This document shows, piece by piece, positions 1 through 6,900 of a stretch of 7,056 bases of DNA. This DNA comes from Deltaproteobacteria bacterium. Lineage in GTDB: Bacteria; Desulfobacterota; Desulfobaccia; Desulfobaccales; Desulfobaccaceae. The notes under the pieces are model-generated. The model did not search any database. It was not told the DNA's origin and saw nothing but the letters and a program-made list of their open reading frames with translations. The stretch covers positions 1 to 7,056 of the forward strand of contig VGSX01000191.1 in the NCBI GenBank assembly GCA_016874895.1. Direction: 5' to 3'. Position numbers and translations under genes: made by a program. Position 1 is the stretch's first letter. Each line of letters opens with the position of its first letter.

Positions 1-461
1 CCCTGGCTTTTGAAAAAGTCCACCGCCTCCTGCCAGGAAACCTCCCGGCGGGAAAAGGGCAGGTCCTGCCGCACCAGTTCCTGCATGCGGGCTTCAATGC
101 GCTCCAGGTCTTCCGGGGTAAAGGGCCGGGGGGGATCGAAATCATAATAAAACCCGGTTTCAATGGCCGGGCCGATGGTGATTTTGACCCCCGGAAAGAG
201 GGAGCGCACGGCTTCCGCCATAATGTGGGCGGCGCTGTGGCGGACGATGTCCAGGCCCAGGGGAGAGTCCTGGGAAACCGGCGCGATGGTGCAGTCGGCC
301 TTTAGGGGGGCGTCTAAATCCATCAGGCGGCCGTTTACCTGGGCGGCCACCACGTCATGATCGCCCGCCACCCCCAGCTTTTGCAGGGCCTTGGCCACGC
401 TGTGTCCGGCCTCGAAGGGTTGCGGGGCGCCGTCGGTTAATTGAATCTGAATATCTGACAT
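1..461 (-). CDS. thrS: threonyl-tRNA synthetase, N-terminal part (cut by window edge)
   Basis: Cytoplasmic class II aminoacyl-tRNA synthetase that attaches threonine to tRNA-Thr. Only the first 153 codons lie in the window; the catalytic core and anticodon-binding domain are beyond the left edge. Seen: an N-terminal TGS-like domain (about residues 1-62, beginning MSDIQIQLTDG), then the start of the editing domain with the HxxxH motif (RHSAAHIMAEAV, His75 and His79) and the family signature IGPAIETGFYYDFD at about 97-109, followed by PFTPEDLERIE. The order and spacing fit bacterial ThrRS. The ATG at 461 is the first start codon in frame; the frame is open further upstream but has no ATG, GTG or TTG there. 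No Shine-Dalgarno sequence sits at normal distance: the closest purine run (GGAAG on the - strand, 488-484) is about 22 bases upstream, inside the leader hairpin. The gene is preceded by a putative attenuator and its own promoter. In many bacteria infC follows thrS, but that would lie outside the window. Confidence 0.97.
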   Translation of the reverse strand, partial: MSDIQIQLTDGAPQPFEAGHSVAKALQKLGVAGDHDVVAAQVNGRLMDLDAPLKADCTIAPVSQDSPLGLDIVRHSAAHIMAEAVRSLFPGVKITIGPAIETGFYYDFDPPRPFTPEDLERIEARMQELVRQDLPFSRREVSWQEAVDFFKSQ

Positions 462-472
462 GAATGTATCAT

Positions 473-514
473 AAAAAAAGCATCTTCCGTAACTGACCGC
501 ATTACGCCAGATGC
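473..514 (-). terminator. terminator-like hairpin in the thrS leader (putative attenuator)
   Basis: Read on the - strand, GCATCT (514-509) pairs with AGATGC (485-480). After a 2x2 internal loop (508-507 against 487-486), CGTAA (506-502) pairs with TTACG (492-488), closing a 9-base loop. Seven T follow at once (479-473). Eleven base pairs plus a T7 tract is the form of an intrinsic terminator, yet it lies between the thrS promoter and start codon, ending 11 bases before the ATG. It therefore cannot end an upstream gene without also blocking thrS, which suggests attenuation. The pairing is seen directly; its function is inferred. Confidence 0.72.
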
Positions 515-566
515 ACTCGGTTAACCTTAAAATGTCTGGTAGTGCCGTTGGTGCTGGTTCATCTGG
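507..566 (-). promoter_or_regulatory. candidate antiterminator pairing competing with the thrS leader terminator
   Basis: On the - strand CCAGATG (566-560) is perfectly complementary to CATCTGG (513-507). The second arm overlaps the 5' arm of the terminator hairpin (514-509), so both structures cannot form together. A further alternative pairing, GCACT (545-541) with AGTGC (517-513), uses part of the same segment. The 44-base loop holds a perfect 8-bp palindrome, GGTTAACC. Mutually exclusive folds before a T-run are the hallmark of an attenuator. The ligand (tRNA-Thr, ThrRS itself or something else) cannot be read from the sequence. It does not match a canonical T-box. Confidence 0.5.
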
Positions 567-614
567 TTTCTGGAATCAAGGAGGTACTCCACCCCTGTCA
601 CTCAACGATATTCA

Positions 615-643
615 AATGTCGCATAACTCCCACATCCTGTCAA
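615..643 (-). promoter_or_regulatory. candidate sigma-70 type promoter of thrS
   Basis: On the - strand a perfect -35 hexamer TTGACA (643-638) is followed after 17 bases by GACATT (620-615), a weak -10 with three matches to TATAAT. Transcription would start near 608, giving a leader of about 147 bases ahead of thrS. It lies just after the deacetylase stop codon, where no terminator is evident, so thrS may also receive read-through. The call rests on the -35 box and the position. Confidence 0.45.
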
Positions 644-713
644 GATTTTTATGTTTTGGCGGCAACCATTTTCCATGCCCATGATTGCTCCGAACCCGAT
701 TGCCTTTCTATCC

Positions 714-1664
<951 letters not shown>

Positions 1665-1697
1665 AGTGTTGACTCCTCATAGCAGGACATCTATTGG

Positions 1698-1722
1698 GGT
1701 TCCCAAGTGCAATGTGGGAACC
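1698..1722. repeat. 8-bp perfect inverted repeat in the deacetylase leader
   Basis: GGTTCCCA (1698-1705) and TGGGAACC (1715-1722) are perfect inverted repeats separated by nine bases. The repeat lies 34 bases upstream of the deacetylase GTG, between the CFI-box terminator and the deacetylase ribosome binding site. No T-run follows on either strand, so it is not a good terminator. It could be a regulator-binding dyad or an mRNA hairpin; the sequence does not decide. Confidence 0.5.
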
Positions 1723-1730
1723 GGTTTCTC

Positions 1731-1757
1731 AAAAATAAAGCGGCATTGGCCGCCTTA
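1731..1757 (-). terminator. intrinsic terminator after the CFI-box gene
   Basis: On the - strand a stem of nine pairs (1757-1749 with 1744-1736, core GCGGC/GCCGC, one G-U pair) closes a 4-base loop CAAT and is followed by five T (1735-1731). It lies 75 bases after the CFI-box stop codon and before the deacetylase leader, so it should end the coiled-coil/CFI-box transcript. Confidence 0.7.
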
Positions 1758-1831
1758 AATGGCGCGGCCCGGCACGCCCTCCAGTGCTTTGATCTCTGAA
1801 CCTTTAACTTTGAACTTTTCAGAACATCGGT

Positions 1832-2434
1832 TTAACGCCGTCCCGAAATCCCGCAGGTTGTTTTGATCAAGAAGATAAGGGGAGCGAGGAGCACCTGGGT
1901 GGCCAGGCGCAAAAGGTGGTGGCGGCGGATCGTTTCGGCCAGGCAGGGGCTGCAGTGATAATAGATCCGAATGAATTTCTCCCCGAGCCGGGTGTGGGAC
2001 AGATAGGTATCGCGGAAAGATTGCAGGGTGATGACTTCCTGGGCCAGCGGGGTGCCGTAGGCCGCGGTGGCAATGAAGCAGTATTTTTTAGGAGGAATTT
2101 TCGGCCTTTCCCGGTCATTGGCGGCCTTGGCGGCAGTATCCTTATATTTCCCGGGATCGACCCTGATGGGCTCAACTGCTTCCAGGCGGGCAATATCCTC
2201 GGCAAATTCCTCGCCGACGGCGTCTTCCGGCAATGGCGCGGTTTCAGGAGTCAGACCGCCTGGCTCGGCTGCTGCGAGGCCGTCGGTTTCCGAGTCGGGG
2301 AAGGCTGCGGTTGGGGTGTCCTCCCCGGAGTCCCGGCCCAGACTGAGATAATGCTCATAGTAGCGTTTGGTGAGCTCGGTTTTCACCAACTCCTTCTCAT
2401 CCGGGTCAGACAGATGAGTTAAGATAACTTCCAA
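1832..2434 (-). CDS. CFI-box-CTERM domain protein
   Basis: The C-terminal half carries the CFI-box: KKYCFIATAAYGTPLAQEV (117-134, box 119-127), then SFRDTYL, GEKFIRIYYHCSPCLAETI and a hydrophobic stretch at about 174-190 that could be a membrane segment, ending in a short basic tail. This matches the CFI-box-CTERM family, whose role is unknown and has been suggested to be protein sorting or processing. The N-terminal part (1-36) looks like a small charged helical region, joined by an acidic, Pro/Ala/Glu-rich linker (about 37-90). No signal peptide is seen. The start is uncertain: the given start is TTG at 2434 with no ribosome binding site, and the protein has no internal Met. The frame stays open upstream to a TAG and encodes a protein-like stretch (SKYARYSTEQ). 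It lies 94 bases after the coiled-coil gene and is probably co-transcribed with it; a terminator follows. Confidence 0.85.
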   Translation of the reverse strand: MEVILTHLSDPDEKELVKTELTKRYYEHYLSLGRDSGEDTPTAAFPDSETDGLAAAEPGGLTPETAPLPEDAVGEEFAEDIARLEAVEPIRVDPGKYKDTAAKAANDRERPKIPPKKYCFIATAAYGTPLAQEVITLQSFRDTYLSHTRLGEKFIRIYYHCSPCLAETIRRHHLLRLATQVLLAPLIFLIKTTCGISGRR

Positions 2435-2528
2435 TTGCTCGGTGGAATATCTGGCGTATTTCGAAACGATGGCTGGTCTCCCGAGCCTATGGGCCTAAAG
2501 TTCCTAGAAATTCTGATTTGCCGCGCCC

Positions 2529-3539
2529 CTAGCCGGTCTGGCTGGTCTCTTCCTCGGAAGAGAAACCCAGCAGCTGCTGGACCCGGTGCGGCGGTAAAGA
2601 GATTAATTTCAATTCGTCGAGAGGCAGGGTGACGACTTCGAGGGTCTCCAGATTTTTTTTCACGGCCTCAGTCACCATAACAATCCCGAAAATCTTCATG
2701 ATCTCGAAGAAATCAAGTTGATTCTGGGCATTAGCCCGGATGAGGCGCAGGGTCGGGAGTTTGCTTTGCAGGGACCCGACCTTTCCCTGGACTTCCCGGA
2801 TCCCGGCGGTGTATTTATCCCACTCTTCATTAATGGCGTCCAAAGATTTTTCCCGATCCCGCAGGTTGGCGGCAATCTGCTCCTTCACCTTGTCGTCGAT
2901 GTCCGGGGAATCCAGGTCCTGTTTTAATTTCTCCAGGTTCTGTCTGGTGATATTGATGTTGTTAATTTCCTTTTCGGATAAGGCCAGGATATCGTCAACG
3001 CCCTCTAACTTGAACTTTTCCAGGAAATTTATCATATAATTGGCCAGTTCATAGATAAGCAGCATATTTCCCAGGACAAACATCTTCCCCCGGGAAAAAT
3101 CTCCCTTCTGCAGACACTCATCCAGTTCACCGATGATGAACCGGTTGCAGCGGGTAAAATTTTCTACGGCAACCTTGAGTTTTTGGATGGAGACATTGAT
3201 ATTTCTGACAGAACTGACCAGACTGTCGACCCGCAATCTATCATAGGCGTTCAATTCATATCGTCTGGTATAATGGTCATAAGAGTGGATGCGGTGCTTC
3301 TCCACCCGTTGCGCCACTTCATTGATAATGTGATCAATCTTTAATTTTAGATTCGATAATTGGACTCTCTCTTCGGAGGACAACTGATAATTGTCGATGA
3401 GTTTGGTGCTCATGACATCTTTAACACTCAAGGCATACTTTTCCTGGATCTCCCTGATTTTTTGGGTATAATCCTGCAAGTAGGTCAATACCGCCTGGTA
3501 ACCGGCATTTTTTTCGATTTCGATTAATTCACCGCCCAT
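2529..3539 (-). CDS. uncharacterised coiled-coil protein, 336 residues
   Basis: I do not recognise a named family. The protein is strongly helical and charged, with heptad-like stretches at about 15-130 and 185-280 (for example NLEKLKQDLDS, REKSLDAINEEW). A more hydrophobic block at 151-176 (GKMFVLGNMLLIYELANYMI) contains Glu and Asn, so it looks like a buried helix rather than a clear membrane span. There is no signal peptide, so it is probably cytoplasmic. The C-terminus (about 300-336) contains a Leu/Pro-rich segment and an acidic SSEEETSQTG tail. The ATG start at 3539 is well supported by AGGAG (3551-3547) seven bases upstream. Base composition is visibly more AT-rich (many AAA, ATT, AAT codons) than the flanking genes, partly reflecting its Lys/Ile/Asn content. 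It is first in an apparent two-gene unit with the CFI-box protein. A scaffold or structural role is possible, but this is a guess. Confidence 0.85.
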   Translation of the reverse strand: MGGELIEIEKNAGYQAVLTYLQDYTQKIREIQEKYALSVKDVMSTKLIDNYQLSSEERVQLSNLKLKIDHIINEVAQRVEKHRIHSYDHYTRRYELNAYDRLRVDSLVSSVRNINVSIQKLKVAVENFTRCNRFIIGELDECLQKGDFSRGKMFVLGNMLLIYELANYMINFLEKFKLEGVDDILALSEKEINNINITRQNLEKLKQDLDSPDIDDKVKEQIAANLRDREKSLDAINEEWDKYTAGIREVQGKVGSLQSKLPTLRLIRANAQNQLDFFEIMKIFGIVMVTEAVKKNLETLEVVTLPLDELKLISLPPHRVQQLLGFSSEEETSQTG

Positions 3540-3596
3540 TATCCGTCTCCTGGTGTATCTTCACAATACAGGCTTTACCGTAAAACACCCTGAATT

Positions 3597-3674
3597 CCCT
3601 TCAAAAAAGGGGGACTTTAATAAGCCCACCCTAGTTCCTCCTTGATTAAAGGGAGGTCAGGGGGGATTTTAAGC
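3597..3674. repeat. G-run intergenic repeat element
   Basis: The segment contains a hairpin CCCTT(CAAAA)AAGGG at 3597-3611, then a G-run followed by ACTTTAATAAG (3609-3624), a near-palindrome CCTCCTT/AAGGGAGG with one bulged G (about 3637-3656), and a second G-run followed by ATTTTAAG (3660-3673) that echoes the first. Runs of this kind (AAAATCCCCCC...CCTCCCTTTAATCAAGG on the other strand) resemble non-coding repeats dispersed between genes in deltaproteobacteria and other lineages. One copy is visible here, so the dispersed nature comes from general knowledge. It lies between the leftward promoter and the coiled-coil start codon. Confidence 0.5.
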
Positions 3675-3700
3675 ATCGAGGGTGGCCCCAATCGGCTATG

Positions 3701-3728
3701 ATCGTATCATAATCTATGGATGGGTCAA
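3701..3728 (-). promoter_or_regulatory. candidate promoter of the coiled-coil/CFI-box unit
   Basis: On the - strand, -35 TTGACC (3728-3723, five of six matches), a 16-base spacer, and -10 TACGAT (3706-3701, four of six) preceded by an extended -10 TG (TGA-TACGAT). Transcription would start near 3694 and give a leader of about 155 bases that includes the G-run repeat. Confidence 0.5.
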
Positions 3729-3839
3729 TGCCTCTGCAAACCTGGACTGAGAGCTCATGTGATTTTTTTCCCGCGAAATAATAACACAGATTTTTGGCAG
3801 ATTCAAACTTTTCGGATTTTTCCGGGGAAGGCAAAGACC

Positions 3840-3870
3840 TTTACCTCATTAAAAAGAAATCTGGTATAGT
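3840..3870 (+). promoter_or_regulatory. candidate promoter of the macroglobulin gene
   Basis: The -10 box TATAGT (3865-3870, five of six) has an extended TG motif directly upstream (TGG-TATAGT). A partial -35, TTTACC (3840-3845), lies at a long 19-base spacing, so the extended -10 probably carries the activity. Predicted start is near 3877, leaving an 86-base leader. Confidence 0.5.
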
Positions 3871-3962
3871 GTTTGTCAGTATTGCGGGGTCAGCTTTTTG
3901 GCCATCAGCATCCGGCATCTTGCCGATCTAACCCCCATAACGGCACCATACGGGAGGCAGGC

Positions 3963-6900
3963 ATGAGGCGGCAAAAAACTCATCAGGGCGGGGTGAAGGG
4001 TGTTATGGTAATAAAAAAGCTAGCGCCGGGCCGGTGGCAGAATCTGCTCTGGCCGTTCCTGCTGGCGCTGACAGTGCTCCTGGGCGTTTATCCGGGGCAG
4101 GCCGAGGAAAGCGGCCCTCCGGCCAAGATTAATCCGGAGAAAAACTTTACCATTGTGCGGATAGAGCCGGATGCCGTGAAGGAAGAGGTCCGGGTGATTT
4201 TCAGTCACCCTATCCCCCTGGAGGTGATTAAACCGCGGCTGCGCTTCCTGCCGCCCGTTAAGATCGATTGGGATAAATCAAGCATGAGCCAGGACGGGGT
4301 GCTCACCCTGTCCGGAACCTTCAGATATGGCGCCAGACATCTCATCGATCTGCCGCCCACCCTCACGTATGATCGCCGCACCTACCTCAAGACCGTAAAT
4401 TCCTTCTTCCTGCCCGATATGCTCCCCCGGGCCGAATTCGTGGACCCCAAGAGCGTCATGGAACGAGACAGCCGCCAGTTGCTGCCGGTGCGGGTGAGAA
4501 ACCTGGACAGGGTCCTGGTGGAGGGCATCAGAACGCCGCCCCTGCTGTTGCCCGTAGCCCTGGCCTTTGAACAGAAACCGGGAGATTGGGGGCAATTGCG
4601 GGCTCAGCTCCAGGCCGGGGTGGAGGAGCTGAAATCTCTGCTGCAGGGGGAAGCTCCCAGAGCCGTCCGGCCGTCCGCAGCTTTGCAGAAGGCTCTGTCG
4701 CCATTTATCACCACGCCGGTTGAAGCCAGGCACCTTTTCGCCACCCAGGGTGAGAAAAACCGGCCCCGGGCTTTTTCTCTGCCTCTCACTTTTCGTCCGG
4801 ACAGAGAAACTGGGACCCTGGAACTCATCAGGCTCCAGGGCCAGTCGGAAGCAGCACCGGCGGCAGGCGAGGTCCGGCTGTTTCGCCTCACCGATCTTGG
4901 TCTGACCTATAAAGTGGGGGAAACGGGCCTGCTGCTGTGGGTTACTTCCCTCAAGAGCGGTGCCCCCATGGCCGGGGTCCAGGTCCTGGCCTTCACCCGG
5001 GACCTGGAGGTCTTCCCCGTGGGACAGACCGACCAGGACGGGATTCTCATCATAGGCAGCCGTGAGCTGGAAGGTGTGAGTCTGAAACAACCGGGATCTT
5101 ACCAGGTGGTGAAAGGGCAGGTGGGGCCGCCGCAGATTACTGCGTTGCTGACCGGAACTGCCGGAGACGTCTCTTTTGTGGAAATCAGGCCCCAGGGCCA
5201 CCTGAGGCCGGAGCGGGTCTGGCAGGAGGAGGAATCCCAGGCCATCAGGAACCGGCGGGGGTTTGTCTTCACCGACCGGGGGGTCTACCGCGTCGGAGAA
5301 AAGGTCTCTTTCAAGGGGAGCATCCGGGAGTATCAGGAGGGCGGGATCGCTCCTCCCGGCAAGGGCGCCTTTTCTTTTACCATCACCAGTCCCAGGGGGG
5401 AAAATATCTTTTCCCAGGAAGCCACTCTGTCCGATTTCGGCAGCGCCTGGGGTGAATTGGCCCTGCAGCCGCACCTGCCCCGGGGAACCTACACCCTGGC
5501 GCTGAACCTGGATACCGGCGAAACCGCAGACGACGCCGCTACACCGGGGGACAATGGCGATGAGGCGCCCCGGGAGCGGCCCCCACAGGAGGCCACCTGC
5601 ACCTTCCAGGTCCAGGATTTCAGGCCGCCCCGGCATTTTGTGGATATAGGGTTTAAGAGGTTTTCCCGTCCGGAGGACAGGTACGTAAACCGTCCCCGGA
5701 CCCAGGAGTTTGTCCGCATCACCATCAGCGCCACTTATTATGCCGGCGGCCCGGTGAAACACGGTCAGGTGCGCTGGAAGGTGAACAAGGCCACCACCAG
5801 TTTCCGGGTGGAGGGTTTTGATGATTTCACTTTCGGTTCCGCGGTGTTCGATAAGCCGGACCTGCTGGAGAGCGGCCAGGCCATTCTGGATGAAAACGGC
5901 CGGGCGGAGGTGGAATTCCCCTTGGAGCCCCAGGTGCTGGCCGGCCTCATGGGCCTATCGGTGACCGCCGCAGTGGTGGATTTCGACGGCCGCACGGTGG
6001 CGAACACCAGAGATTTCCAGGCTGATCCGGCATTGCTGGTGGGTATCGGCCGGCACCAGGAGAGGTTAAGGGCCGGACAGGAACAACTCTTAAAAGTCAT
6101 CGTGACCCAGAAAGGGAACAAGATCACCAGGGGGCAGGTCCGGGCCGAAGTATTGCAACGCAGCGGCGCCTATGTGGCCAAGCGCAATGACCAGGGCGAT
6201 GTTTACTGGGACTACCAGGACATCTGGCGGAAGCTGTATGCCGATGACTTAACCATTGACAGAGGGGAGGCCAGTTTCCGGTTTGATTTCAGCTGGGGCG
6301 GCCAGTACCTGGTCTCTTTCAGCCATACGGACAAGGAAGGCCGCACCTTTGCCTCCTCCACGATTTTCGAGGTGACCGGCGATTTCCTCTGGGACGACTT
6401 CGATAACCGGGATAAACCTTATCAGGCCCTGGCCATTTCGGCAGACCGGCCGGCCTATGAACCCGGTCAGACGGCCAGGATCATGGTGAGCCCGCGGCGG
6501 CCTGTGTCTCATTACCTGATAACCCTGGAGACCGACGGTATCCTGGAACACCGGGTCATGGCGGCAACGCCGGGTCTGCAGGTTCTGGAGATTCCCCTTA
6601 AGGCCGCATACGCCCCCAACGTCTACCTTTCCGTCCTTGGACTGACGCCCCGGGGAGTGTTTCCCGCTTTCGCCAACCGTTATGACAGCGAGGCTCCAGG
6701 CTTTTTCTGGGGTAACCTGAACCTGCCGGTGCGCCGGGAGGCCGAGCGGCTGCAGGTCCAGATCAGCCCTGGAGCCAAGGAATTACGAGCGGAGCCGGGA
6801 AATAAAGTGGAGCTGGATTTCATCGTTATGGCCAAAGACGGCCGGGGGGTGGAGGCAGAAATGGCGGTGGCGGTGGTGGACGAGAGGATCCTGGCCCTCA

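Larger units (their letters stand above)
3540..3962. other. divergent intergenic region, 423 bases
   Basis: This gap separates the leftward coiled-coil gene from the rightward macroglobulin gene. It contains a G-run repeat (3597-3674), a candidate leftward promoter (3701-3728), about 110 AT-richer bases, a candidate rightward promoter (3840-3870) and an 86-base macroglobulin leader with a small 5-bp hairpin, CGGCA/TGCCG (3913-3925). A 62-codon TTG-started frame on the - strand (3834-3646) runs into the repeat and overlaps the leftward promoter; I do not consider it a gene. Confidence 0.7.

Noticed and set aside
538..558. Thr-rich codon run in the thrS leader (ACC AGC ACC AAC GGC ACT ACC on the - strand), suggestive of a leader peptide
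   Set aside because: An in-frame TGA lies immediately before it and no start codon occurs in that frame. The frame that does have an ATG (562-527, 11 codons) has only one Thr codon and no ribosome binding site.
582..600. T-box-like GGGGTGGAGTACC on the - strand in the thrS leader
   Set aside because: It has an extra base relative to the T-box core, lacks the following conserved residues, and lies near the start of the leader rather than just before the terminator. No stem I or specifier loop is possible in the space upstream.
1916..2422. A 168-codon + strand frame opposite the CFI-box gene
   Set aside because: It is antisense to the recognisable CFI-box protein and has no motif of its own.
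3646..3834. A 62-codon - strand frame in the divergent gap
   Set aside because: It starts with TTG, covers the better-supported leftward promoter and ends inside the G-run repeat. The protein resembles nothing known to me.
3877..3962. Possible riboswitch in the macroglobulin leader
   Set aside because: Only a small 5-bp hairpin is visible and no known aptamer signature was recognised.
4278..5762. A 494-codon open frame on the - strand inside the macroglobulin gene
   Set aside because: It is antisense to a continuous frame with clear macroglobulin motifs, is rich in Gly, Pro, Arg and Gln as expected of a GC-rich shadow frame, and shows no recognisable domain.
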